Source of the DNA: Sipunculus nudus
Taxonomy: Eukaryota; Annelida; Sipuncula; Golfingiida; Sipunculidae
DNA length: 64,000 nucleotides
Assembly: GCA_026874595.1 (NCBI GenBank)
Contig: CM049310.1
Location: 7,688,001 to 7,752,000 of the forward strand
Direction of reading: 5' to 3'
Below, piece after piece: positions 51,345 through 63,375 of the stretch. A program made the position numbers and the translations under genes. A model generated the notes under the pieces. That model was not told the DNA's origin and ran no database searches. It saw nothing but the letters and a program-made list of their open reading frames with translations. Numbering within the stretch: position 1 is the stretch's first letter; each line of letters opens with the position of its first letter.

Positions 51345-52600
51345 TATAAGTCATCTAAGCAAAAGTCGTGGTCCATTGTCCGTCGTCAATGCATACAGTT
51401 AGATGTCCCCAAAATCCCCTGCCATACTGAAAATCGGGTCACTAAGACTTTGTTCCTTAGAGATATTAAGGAAAAACCTTCGTTTTCCATTAAATATCCA
51501 TTGTTACAGTTCAAGACTGCCTAATTTCAAAACCAATGATCTGAATTTATAAATCTGTAAATAATTTTCACAGCACGTACACATTAGGGTTTAATCTTTT
51601 AAAATCTGAAATTTTGAAAATAAAAGCTGCAAAATTAGGCTAGTTATTGAATTTTTTAGGAGGCTCTCCCCTTTTCCCTTACATTGTCATGCAGTCCACT
51701 TTGGTCACTGTAGGTCATTCAGTGCAGCTCTCTATGCTCCCCAGGCTGTTGTTATGTAATCCCATCACTCGGGCAAGCCCTCTCTTTTGTTGAGCTTGAT
51801 CAGGCTGTCTGCAGTTTATACCACAGGGAGACTCCCCCCCCCCCCCCCCCCCATTCTGCCATTCTGTTGACAGACCTATACTATAAATAAGATGAATCTG
51901 ATAATTTCACATTTTTTTAGCAACGAGCAGTAACAGCAGAGACTCTTCCCCCACCCACCCCTTCAGTACACAGGACCAATGAACAAGACGAATCTAATAA
52001 TATTAATGTTATATATATTCTTTTTGTTGAGACTAAGTCAATTTGTCAATAAAAAAATGTTCAGGAATTTAATCCTAATATTAAAATGTGATAAAACATT
52101 AGGATCTAATGTAAGTGCTAACTGACAAGAATAAAGAGGATATAAATACTTTGTAGCATTTCATTCATATCTCTTAAAGTTGGCCGGCCCTAGGTGTGAA
52201 TAACGCTGTTAAACTTAGTTTTAAAATCAGGAATTTTGGTCAAACTGTGGGATTAAATTTTAACTCATATGGCCATATATTTAACTTTTGAAAACTTAAT
52301 TACCTTCACACATTATTTGTTTATGAAATGTAACTTTTATATAACACTTACCGTAGGCCGATTTTTTCCCTTGGTGCATCATTAAATGGTTTCAGGCCAC
52401 AGGTTTCATTTATTACCAGTGCATATGCTTTAGCTCATGTCCATTATTCTATAATTTACAGAGTTTCATTTTAGCGGGGCCATTTTTGCTTAGCTTTCAA
52501 ATGCTTATATACATGAAAACCCAAAAAGAAATTAAAATATTTTGCAGTTGCTAATATTTTCCCAAATTCAGCTGAGCGACGTGACTCAAAGGTTCTTGTT
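51333..52600 (+). mobile_element. AGCTCAGCTGA-family repeat, shortened copy
   Basis: Begins with TCATCTGACTATAAGTCATC and GTGGTCCATTGTCCGTCGTC, lacks most of the GTCC tract, and ends TTCAGCTGAGCGACGTGACT followed by TTCTTGTT. It carries the AGATGTCCCCAAAATC block and a poly-C run at 51834-51852. Its right end reaches to within 12 bp of the exon at 52612. Confidence 0.7.
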
Positions 52601-52611
52601 TGTTTATACAG

Positions 52612-52878
52612 GCAATGGGTCCATTGATTTCGAAGAATTTCAAAAGCTTCTGAAGAAGGAGAAGCACCTGAAACGCCTGAGTCGGCGTGAAAGCCGGGCG
52701 CCGGAAGAGGAGATGAGACACGCCTTCAGTGTGTTCGACAAGGACGGAAATGGGTACGTGGATGGCAAGGAGCTGCGGAGCACCATGAAACAGCTCGGGA
52801 TCGAGCTGACGGAGAAAGATGTCAAGTCCATGATGACGGAAGCTGGCGTCAGCAAAAGTGGACGTATTTACTACGAGG
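52612..52878 (+). CDS. CaM-array exon: module 3 rest of EF2, EF3 and most of EF4
   Basis: A 267-nt exon, phase 1 to 1, acceptor TTTATACAG, donor GTGAGC. EF2 completes as [15 protein letters not shown] (loop complete). A longer, very basic connector follows ([14 protein letters not shown]), which accounts for the extra nine codons over module 2. The EF3 loop [12 protein letters not shown] is complete. EF4 reads [14 protein letters not shown]: it keeps loop length but lacks Asp at 1 and 3, so Ca2+ binding is unlikely. The basic connector could change target or membrane interaction of this module. The exon sits between two copies of the AGCTCAGCTGA repeat, one of which ends about 12 bases before the acceptor. 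Confidence 0.93.
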
Positions 52879-53019
52879 GTGAGCGTACTAGTATCATACA
52901 GGTATATGTTGATGAAATAGAAAGCTCTCGTAGAGCGCATACTCCAGCAATTGTGGGACTTTTAGCGAACTTCTCAGCTTATGCCGCGTCTTCCGTCGTG
53001 CGTCGTCTAGCATCACCAA

Positions 53020-55645
53020 TTTTTTAGCTCAGCTGACTATAAGTCATCTGAGCTATAGTCGTGGTCCATTGTCCGTCGTCCGTCCGTCTGTCCGTCCGTC
53101 CGTCCGTCCGTAGATGTGGCACGTTTTGAAACCGTAAGACCTAGGAATCCAAAATTCGGCATAATGTTAGATGTCCCCAAGATCTCCTACCAAGCCGAAA
53201 ACTGGGTCTTTGCAACTTTGTTCCTTTGAGAAATTAAGGAAAAACCTCAATTTTTTATTAAAAACCTATTTTCACACTTTAGGACTGCCTAATATCAAAA
53301 CCACTCATCTGTTTTTCCTCATATTTACCATAAATATTCCTCTATATAGTTCCTATGTACATGCCAGAAATTATGTCTGTATTATTTAATTTAAAAAAGT
53401 TCTGGGCCCAAACATAATGCATTTTGAAAAAAATAAGGAAAGATATTTGATCACTTAACACAAAAAATGTTAAAGCTGTGGACCTTTTTTCCAGTAATAT
53501 AACTTTAATTAATCAAAATTAAATTGTATACCCAAAATTAGATGAAAATCTTTTAAATTTTTAAAAATATTAATAAAAATAAAAAATTGGTACCTTAAAT
53601 TTTGCCCAACTTTGACCATGGCACGTTTTTTTCCTGTAAGTACTGTGGATTTAATTTTCACAGCATGTTTTTGTCAGCATTTCAACTGTTAACACCAAAA
53701 ATTTGAAACCAGTTGATCAAAAACTGTAGATTTTAATCAAGTTTTCAAGCACCTTGTAACATATTGTTTACATCAAGCTAGTGTTATGCAGTTTGCAAAT
53801 GCTCAGCTCCCAAGCTTCAGCTCTAAGTTCCTTAAATTCAGCATACAGTTAGATGTCTCCAAAATCCCCTACCATGCCAAGAATTTGGTCACTAGGACTT
53901 AATACCTTCGAGATATTAATGAAAAACTTCATTTTTCCATTAAAAACCCATTGTTACACTTCAAGACTGCCTAATATCAAAACCACTGATCTGACTTTAA
54001 TCATAAACAATATACATATTTTTCATTCTCTATGCACATCCCTGAATGATGTCAGTATTGCTTAATTGTTTTAAGTTATGGGCCCAAACATAATGCACTA
54101 TGTAAAAAATCAAGAAATATATTTACTCCCTTAACAAGGGCATTGCTAGAGATTTTTTTGTCAGGGATGTAACATTATTTAATCAAGATTCAATTGAATA
54201 CCCAAAATTAGTTCTGAATTTTTCAAATTTTATAAGTTATTAGTAAAAATATAAAATTAGTACCTTAAATTTTGCCCAACTGTGACCATGGCACGTTTGT
54301 TTCCCGTGAGCACTGTTGATATAATTTTCATATCATGCACACATAAGGATTTCAGCTTTTTAGTTTAGAAAGCTGAAAGAAATTGGCCAAAAATTGTAGC
54401 TTTTATTAATGTTTTTTATGAGACCCTGTCAGACTTTGGCTCTCTCCAGCCCCTCTTGAGTCACCTGTATGTTGACCTTGTTGACCTTTCATCAAATTAT
54501 GCACGCTTGAGGCGAGGCATACAGGAATCCAGGCAGCTTATGGCCAGCCACAGTTGATCCAGGTGTCCAACCCAACTCATCTAGTAGTTTTAACCAACAA
54601 CATAACAATAAACAACAAATTAATAAATTTTTTTGGTTTTTAATAACAAATTAAAGAAAAATAGAAAAGGAATTTGTTAGTTTATAATAACAGGAAATTA
54701 ACTTGCAGTTACTGATGATATAAGAATCTTGTATCGATGGGTAGAATGTCACGTATTCCAAATAACACCATGCAGTCACCTATGGCATTTTTCAGTTCAA
54801 TTTTAATGATAAAGAAGTAAATCATATTATTCATTACTAATCATTAGGGATCATGTGAAGGAAATTAATGATAGACAAAGATGCAGTTCATAATATTAAT
54901 CTAGATTCCTACTGTGTCTAGTGTGTACATTGATGTGAAATTAGTCCAAAATGAATTTTTTACAGTTATTTTTTAATATAAATAAAAGCCATAAAACCAG
55001 GTACTTATGATCATTATTTAAATGTGTGAATTTTGTATATTCTGGATTCTCAACATCATTGTTTGGTGAAAATTGAATAAATACCAGACATGGTGCGAAT
55101 ACTTTGTAATTGTATTTAAATACGAATATGATTATGTACTCCATTATAAAATTTCTTGCATAAAGAATGGGAATTCAGGTAAAAATGAAAGTATATGAAT
55201 ACTCGTGCAAATACTTTCAAAATGTATTCATGAATGCATTCATGAATATATTCTTTAATATTATTTTAATAATCATATCAGTTTTATTTCATTTTAAAAA
55301 ATCATATGATTCTCTTATTATTTTTAATAAAAATTATATTTGGGACAATATTTGTAAATTTTTTAATAAATAGTTAAACCCTTATATTATATGTTCTGCT
55401 TATAAGTTATATGGCCAAGTCAAAATCTGTGTGACAATAGTACTCCAATTGTTAATAGAATAAATGAAATCAATCTTCTTCCCTGTCTCCAAAGGTACTA
55501 TCAAAATCATACATAAGCTAAACAACAACAACTCATAATACAGCTTATATTTATTACCACACAAAACCAGCATGTGCCTCATTTCTAAATAATATTTTTT
55601 TATCATATATAACAGCTGAGCGTCGTGACCCATAGGTCCCTTGTT
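53020..55645 (+). mobile_element. AGCTCAGCTGA-family repeat, full 2.6-kb copy A
   Basis: Starts TTTTTAGCTCAGCTGACTAT and ends CAGCTGAGCGTCGTGACCC then GGTCCCTTGTT. Two internal blocks carry AGATGTC-CCAAAATC (about 53168 and 53850). It is nearly the same as 59345-61970, including a shared 67-codon chance frame on the - strand. No transposase or reverse transcriptase is visible. Confidence 0.85.
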
Positions 55646-56913
55646 TTTTCAAATAATCAGTCATCTAAAAAAAAACTCTTTCAGATTTTGTTTATTTTTT
55701 TCTAACTGCATTTTCTTAGATTTTATAGGGAAAATGCAAAAAAAAAGCTTTAAAAATCTTCTTCTCCGAAACTGTCCAGCCAAATTGTCCAATATTTCAC
55801 AGAAATGAGCCCTGGAACAATCTTTCTCAAGTTTGTTTGAATGGTTTCAGTTCGGACATTTTTGGCCGAGTTACAGGAGGTTGAACTTAGTCATCTGTCC
55901 AAAAAAGCATATTAAAATTTCAATCTCAGAATCTGCAGCTATCATCACCAAATTTTATGCCAACGTTGGTCACATGAGTCATATCTGATATTGAGGTATT
56001 GGTGGCGCCACCTGAATCGGCCTTTTTTTGTACGGGGTCATCAGTGCCTGTATCACACTGAGGGCTGAAAAAAAAACCTTCTCTGAAACCATATGGCTAA
56101 ATTGTTTAATATCGCACAGAAATGATTCTAGGGTAGTGCTTTCTGAAGTTTGTTCAAATGGTCTCTGTTCAGTGACTTTTGGCTGAGTTATTGGAAGCTG
56201 AATTTAGTCATATGCCATAACAGCCCATTTTAGCTCAGTGGCTACAAAGATCTTCTTCTCAAAAACCACTTGGCCAGTTTCTTAAATCTAACATATTAAT
56301 TATCCTCAGATGTTGATAATTTAAGTTTGTTCAAATGTTTTTTGGTTCAGTGCTTTTTGGCTGAGTTACGGGAAGCTAACTTGGCCAGTTTGCTGTATTT
56401 CCTATATGAGTTATTTAACTGCAAAACATTTTTCGACGGACGCCACTGAAGCCAGTTTGTTTAATATTTTACAAGAATAGTCCCCACAATAATTCTTATA
56501 ATAATTGTCTTTAATGGTTCCACATGAATGATTTTGGGCTGATCTATGGAGATTGAATTAGTCATTTTACCATATACGTTAGCTGTGTGATGCTGTAACA
56601 TTTTAGCCTGGCACCAGTTTAACAGCATCTATTACATCATGCCACAAGACATTTAGCTTTAAGGTTATATGTTGTTAATATTGACAAGAAATTGTTTTAA
56701 AAGCTTTAAAAAATTTAGATTTATTATTTAAATTTATTCATCATACCAGTCAGTGTTACAGTCATGGATATTCAGCTCTCTGTGGCTATATTTAGGCAAC
56801 TGTACATGGATTATAAATGATTGGTATCCATACTCAACATAATTCAAGAATTTGCCATTAATAAGATGTATCTGTATTATAATTTAGCATTTCAGTATGC
56901 ATCTGTAATAATT
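55646..56913 (+). repeat. Diverged tandem repeat around TGTCCAGCCAAATTG
   Basis: Blocks with GAAACTGTCCAGCCAAATTG and a following GTTTGTT-AATGGTTTC...TTTTGGC-GAGTTA segment recur near 55765, 56085, 56265 and 56440. A GGTGGCGCCACC palindrome lies at 56001-56012. No coding content is recognised. Confidence 0.6.
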
Positions 56914-58475
56914 GTATCCCCAGACAGAGTCGGGATACTATGGTTTCACGACTGTCCGGCCGCCGCCGCCGCAGTAAAATGTTGTGAGCGGGAGAACTCA
57001 CAAAATATTTCACTGATCTTTATCAAACTTTACATTTGTATAGATTTAGGTAAGAGGACGAAGCTTATTACAAATGGGGTCATAACTTTTGGAGAGTTAC
57101 CTTGACCTTGAATAGGTCCATTTTTGTGATATGCTGGAAACTGGTGGCGCCACCTGTTATCCTTTTCTTATTTTTACGCCTTTTAATAGCCCCATAATTG
57201 CCACTTGACAGTACTGTGAGCATTATAAGTCAAAAACTAAAGGACAGATTTCTTTCATATTATGAAAATGTAGAGAGATGGGTTATGGGATGATGTCTAT
57301 TTTAAATTTGGGTCATGACCTTTACCATGAGATGTTGATAGCCAGTGTTGATAGCCATATGGATTTCAAACGTGACTTATGTATGGCCCACCGTAGGTAA
57401 GAAGGTTCTAGGTTCTAGGGTCATGAGGTCAAAGGTCAAATTCACTGAACTCACATCTTCAAAGATATTTTGGATGCATTTTAAGCCAAACTTTTCATTC
57501 CAGATCTTCCATCTTGAACATATAGCTCACTTGCCAATAGTGGATGATCCATATCAATTTTTTTGGGTCACAAGGTCAAAGGTCAAGGCCACAGGAGCTA
57601 TCTGTCAAAAAATTAATTTTTGGATGATAATTTCAGCTTTAATTATGTATGGATCTCAAACTTGACTCATATATGTCCCATTCAAAAGCAAGATCCCAAT
57701 TGACTTGGGGGTCATGAGGTCAAAGGTCAAGGTCACAGGACACATCTTTAAAAAGATTGTTGATGCATTTTAAGCCAAACTTTTCATCTCAGACTTTTTA
57801 TCATGCACGTATAGTTCACCAGCCATTGGAGTAAGTCCCCCCTCCATTTTGATTGCACAAGGTCAAAGGTGAAGGTCACCGGAGCCATCCGTCCAAAAAT
57901 TAGGTTCCGTGATAATTCCAGCTTGGATTGATATATGGGTTTCAGACCTGACTGATATATGTCCATCCATCTTTAAAAGTTTTCTCATAAACCATACAGG
58001 TGGCGCCACCTACCTTCCCGTTTTTTGTCGAATAAACCAATACCCTTTTCTGAGGATTGATTTGCCCATTGCCCTGTAAATGTGCATATCTGTAGATCTT
58101 GGACTCCTACATTTTGTACTTAGGACTGGTGGTGCCATCAGCAATCGTTTTGCTGTGGTGTCCATCTGTACATGTGCTTTTGCTGAAAATTGCTCATATC
58201 TCTGGAGTGGTTCTTGGTATTGGTCTTAAATTTGGCATGTCTATCCATCTTGGAAAATTTTCTTGAAAACCCGACAGGTGGCGCCACCTACCTTCCTGTT
58301 TCTGTAAAATAAATTAATGCTCTTTTCTCAAGAGAGATTCAACATATTTGCCCCCATATTTGGTTGAAAGTTGATAGATGGAAGAAACCATAGTCATTTG
58401 CTAAGTGTCAGTATATGCTGCTGAAGATTGGGCCTATTCTTAAAGGGGGGGGGGGGGTTAATTGTCTAGAGATAC
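56914..58475. mobile_element. TIR element carrying AGGTCA tandem repeats, copy 2
   Basis: Left end GTATCCCCAGAC, right end GTCTAGAGATAC (58464-58475), an imperfect inverse. It shares the (CCG)n head and AGGTCA-rich repeats with 47801-49823 but has fewer units. GGTGGCGCCACC occurs at 57143, 57999 and 58277. Confidence 0.7.
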
Positions 58476-59344
58476 TTAAGATGCCAAAAAATTTCTAGTT
58501 TTTCATATATTCCTGATTTCTTTTTTTTTTATAAAAAGTCAGTTGAAAAGCATTTTGTATTGGGAAAATTTATTTCGAAGTTATTTTAAGTAGGGACCAC
58601 GTTTGTGTACAGATGGTAGCACTTGGTTTACCATTGGCAGATTGCCAGTGCCTTGATGTTTGCAATTAGTCAAGATGATGTCAGCTCTGTAAATAGTTTT
58701 GGCACCGTGCCAGGATTGGAAGAAGCGATGCCAGGTTTAGGTCAGGAGTTCACTCAGTGTAGTAGCTGCATTCTATTTATAGCTTTGGCAGACTGCCAAC
58801 TGTGTCAGATTATGCAACAGGCCAAGAGTTCACTCAGAGCAGCCAGGTACAGGTCAAAAGTTCACTCAGTCTAGCCAGGTGCAGGTCAAGAGTTCACTCA
58901 GTGCAGTAGCTTGAGCCAGCAATATGTCACAGTACACTCGGGGGCAACTGCCTTACTCACCTAAGCCTGGTCAGCCCAGTGCATCAAACTCAAGGGAAGT
59001 TTGATGTATTGGCCTGATATTTTGACCTGTCTATGTGTCTTTGATGGCTTTCTCGTTAACAAGACAGGTGTCGCCACCTACATTGACTTTTGCACAGTGA
59101 ATGCGCCTGCTTATTTCTACAGAGGCATTTGATACATCAGCCTGAAATTGGGCATATTTATACATATCGGGTAGCTTTATTGTGTACAAGACTGGTGGCG
59201 CCACCTACAATGATTTTTGCAAAGTGTATGTTCCTGCTTATTTTCGCAGGAGGGGTTTGACATATCAGTCTGACATTGGGCATCTGTATATATCTCTTTT
59301 TTTTGTATACAAGACTGGTTGTGCCAGCTACAAATTATCAATCA
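58476..59344 (+). repeat. Two short tandem repeat blocks
   Basis: At about 58730-58910 a unit with CAGGTCAAGAGTTCACTCAG recurs. At about 59050-59330 a unit with TACAAGACTGGTGGCGCCAC recurs at about 120-bp spacing. No gene. Confidence 0.6.
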
Positions 59345-61970
59345 TTTTTTAGCTCAGCTGACTATAAGTCATCTGAGCTATAGTCGTGGTCCATTGTCCG
59401 TCGTCCGTCCGTCCGTCCGTCCGTCCGTCCGTCCGTCCGTAGATGTGGCACGTTTTGAAACCGTAAGACCTAGGAATCCAAAATTCAGCATAATGTTAGA
59501 TGTCCCCAAGATCTCCTACCAAGCCAAAAACTGGGTCTTTGCGACTTCATTCCTTTGAGAAATTAAGGAAAAACCTCAATTTTTTATAAAAAAACCTATT
59601 TTCACACTTTAGGACTGCCTAATATCAAAACCACTCATCTGTTTTTCCTCATATTTCCTATAAATAATCCTCAATATAATTCCTATGTACATGCCAGAAA
59701 TTAGGTCTGTATTATTTAATTTAAAAAAGTTATGGGCCCAAACATAATGCATTTTTTAAATAATCAGGAAAGAAATTTTATCACTTAACACAAAACTTGT
59801 TAAAGCTAAGCACTTTTTTTCCAGTAATATTACTTTTATTAATCAAAATTAAATTGTATACCCAAAATTAGATCAAAATCTTTTAAATTTTTAAAAATAT
59901 TAGCAAAAATAAAAAATTGGTACCTTAAATTTTGCCCAACTTTGACCATGGCACGTTTTTTTGCTGTAACAGCTGTGGATTTAATTTTCACAGCATGTTT
60001 TTGTTAGCATTTCAACTGTTAACACCAAAAATTTGAAACCAGTTGATCAAAAACTGTAGATTTTATTCAAGTTTTCAAGCACCATGTCACATATTGCTAG
60101 TGTTATGCAGTTTGCTAGAGCTCAGCTCCCGAGCTTCAGCTCTAAGTTCCTTAAATTTGGCATACAGTTAGATTTCTCCAAAATCCCCTACCATGCCAAG
60201 AATTTGGTCACTAGGACTTAATTCCTTCAAGATATCAATGAAAAACTTAATTTTTCCATTAAAAACCCAATGTTACACTTTAAGACTGCCTAATATCAAA
60301 ACCACTGATCTGACTTTGATCATATATAATATACATATTTTTCTATACATTCACTATGCACATGCCAGAAATGATGTCAGTATTGTGTATTTTTTTTAAG
60401 TTATGGGCCCAAACATAATGCACTTTGTAAAAAATCAAGAAATATATTTACTTCCTTAACAAGGGCATTGCTGAAGCTAGAGATTTTTTTTGTCAGGGAT
60501 GTAACATTATTTAATCAAGATTCAATTGAATACCCAAAATTAGTTCTGAATTTTTCAAATTTTATAAGTTATTAGTATAAATATAAAATTAGTACCTTAA
60601 ATTTTGCCCAACTGTGACCATGGCACGTTTGTTTCCCGTGAGCACTGTTGATATAATTTTCATATCTTGCACACATAAGGATTTCAGCTTTTTAGTTTAG
60701 AAAGCTGAAAGAAATTGGCCAAATATTGTAGCTTTTATTAATGTTTTTTATGAGACCCTGTCAGACTTTGGCTCTCTCAAGCCCCTCTTGAGTCGCCTGT
60801 ATATTGACCTTGTTGACCTTTCATCAAATTATGCACGCTTGAGGGGAGAATCCAGGCAGCTGATGGCCAGCCACAGTTGATCCAGGTGTTCAACCCAACT
60901 CATCTAGTAGTTTTAACCAACAACATAACAATAAACAATAAATTAATAAATTTTTATTGGTTTTTAATAACAAATTAAAGAAAAATAGAAAAGGAATTTG
61001 TTAGTTTATAATAACAGGAAATTAACTTGCAGTTACTGATGATATAAGAATCTTGTATCGATGGGTAGAATGTCACATATTCCAAATAACACCATGCAGT
61101 CACCTATGGCATTTTTCAGTTCATTTTTAATGATAAAGAAGTAAATCATATTATTCATTACTAATCATTAAGGATTATATGAAGGAAATTAATGATAGAC
61201 AAAGATGCAGTTGATAATATTAATCTAGATTCCTACTGTGTCTAGTGTGTACATTGATGTGAAATTAGTCCAAAATGAATTTTTTACAGTTATTTTTTAA
61301 TATAAATAAAAGCCATAAAACCAGGTACTTATGATCATTATTTAAATGTGTGAATTTTGTATATTCTGGATTCTCAACATCATTGTTTGGTGAAAACTGA
61401 ATAAATACCAGACGTGGTGCGAATACTTTGTAATTGTATTTAAATACGAATATGATTATGTACTCCATTATAAAATTTCTTGCATAAAGAATGGGAATTC
61501 AGGTAAAAATGAAAGTATATGAATACTCGTGCAAATACTTTCAAAATGTATTCATGAATGCATTCATGAATATATTCTTTAATATTATTTTAATAATCAT
61601 ATCAGTTATATTTCATTTTAAAAAAATCATATGATTCTCTTATTATTTTTAATAAAAATTATATTTGGGACAATATTTGTAATTTTTTTAATAAATAGTT
61701 AAACTCTTATATTATATGTTCTGCTTATAAGTTATATGGCCAAGTCAAAATCTGTGTGACAGTAGTACTCCATTTGTTAATAAAATAAATGAAATCAATC
61801 CTCTTCCCTGTCTCCAAAGGTACTATCAAAATCATACATAAGCTAAACAACAACAACTCATAATACAGCTTATATTTATTACCACACAAAACCAGCATGT
61901 GCCTCATTTCTAAATAATATTTTTTTATTATATATAACAGCTGAGCGTCGTGACCCATAGGTCCCTTGTT
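59345..61970 (+). mobile_element. AGCTCAGCTGA-family repeat, full 2.6-kb copy B
   Basis: Same start, end, internal blocks and length as copy A at 53020-55645, with scattered base changes and a longer uninterrupted (GTCC)n-like run at about 59400-59440. Confidence 0.85.
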
Positions 61971-62667
61971 TCTTGTGTGCACCCATGCAAGAATTTCAGC
62001 AATGATGTTTGTGTAGTTGTTTCTTGTTCAAAGTGTTTAGTACTTGCATTGTTCTTATACATGTTACACATGTTCTTTAAAAGTAATGGTCAAGCATTGA
62101 AGCATTATACCTTGTGTAATCCAATTGGACAGGTTCGCATTAGGCCTGTAGGCCTTGTTATTTACTACATCATGCACTTTCCAGATATAAGCAATTTATT
62201 GTTTTTTTTTTTTTTTTTTTTGCCAGTGACTATGAAGGTGACCTTGATTTTAATTATATATCAAATTGTTAACGATATGGAAAGGACTCAGAGAACGCAT
62301 TCCCTTGATATTGTCGGAATTTTTATCCACATCACATCCAAGGTGGAAATAGGAATTGCTTCAATCCTTCTTGTAATATCTTATACCTCGACTAGATGGT
62401 AGTTCTTAAAGATGTTCTTTATTAAAATCCTACGCCTACATCCAGGTCTAGTTTCAGTGTCTCAGCTTGCCTAAGTCTGTAATCGTGTACATAGTCTGTT
62501 AAAAATCTCAAATAACTTTTTAGATATATTTTGTACACAGTCACAATCGAGCCTGATATCATTCTTAACCCAGGATACCTTGATTTTTAAGAATTAAATG
62601 CCATTGTTGTATTTTTTGTATTTATATCCCTTGCCTTGGTCTGCTTTAACGTGTGCGTTTTTTACAG
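61971..62667 (+). other. Intron, 3' part before the module 3 exit exon
   Basis: A poly-T run lies at about 62202-62220. An open frame at 61950-62402 starts in the repeat and has no recognisable domain. Confidence 0.6.
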
Positions 62668-62714
62668 AATTTGTGAAGATCATGTTTGGACAAATTCTTC
62701 AACCATTTGAAGAG
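62668..62714 (+). CDS. CaM-array exon: module 3 EF4 exit helix
   Basis: A 47-nt exon after TTTTTTACAG, donor GAG|GTAATT, phase 1 to 0. With the previous base it encodes EFVKIMFGQILQPFEE, aligned with the calmodulin E-F-V-Q-M-M helix. It lies 9.8 kb from the preceding exon because two repeat blocks fill the intron. Confidence 0.85.
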
Positions 62715-63012
62715 GTAATTCTGCCAGGCAGTATACTGCGTTGGTTATAATTCACTTATGGAAAAAAGTATCGAATGCATTCATATTTTATTGAAAATAT
62801 ATGAATTAACCGTATCTTTTTCTAGTTTACATTTTTATATTTTCTCTTCGGTTATTGAGTATTGCATGTTTAAAGCACACTTTCAATGACTAAAATTGTG
62901 AATTCGAATAAGTGTCCTGTATAATTAACATTATAATGCTGATGACAGCTTAAAGCCTTCTAATAATGCTTTCGTTTACGTCCATTTATCAATTCTTTTA
63001 TATTATTTCCAG

Positions 63013-63046
63013 GTACCTGGAAATATATCGGATGCACAGTTGAAAG
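63013..63046 (+). CDS. CaM-array linker exon between modules 3 and 4
   Basis: A 34-nt exon, phase 0 to 1, acceptor ATTTCCAG, donor G|GTACGT. It encodes VPGNISDAQLK and the first base of the Glu that opens module 4 (E-LKVAF). It equals the linker exon at 38587 in length, phase and donor. Confidence 0.78.
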
Positions 63047-63375
63047 GTACGTGTTCTTTGTTGTTAGATAAGGGAAGGTAATTAAAAAGATAATGCCATA
63101 TACTTGACATAGAGGTTAAAATATTAGATAGAATTAAACAATTAGTTTTTCATATACCTGCTTAAAAGAAAATAGCTAATTCACAGGTCTTTTGCAATGA
63201 TGTTGTATTTGATACGTCTATAGAATTATTATTACTTTACAGAACCAGGGTATCTTGAAAAACAGCTCGTCCTGTATGTAAGATAGGCTTTGTTCTATCA
63301 GTAACATTTTTATATTGCTTCACATGTAAACACTTTCGCAGAATGTTTATTTAACCCTTTTACTTTACACTCTAG

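Noticed and set aside
52551-52940. Open frames on the - strand opposite the module 3 exon (also opposite 35602-35792 and 47559-47702).
   Set aside because: They are antisense shadows of the EF-hand exons with no domain of their own.
54941-55144. 67-codon - strand frame, repeated at 61265-61468.
   Set aside because: Its duplication is explained by the repeat pair; it is AT-rich low-complexity sequence with no domain.
61950-62402. 150-codon open frame on the + strand.
   Set aside because: It begins inside a repeat end, crosses a poly-T run, and has no recognisable domain.
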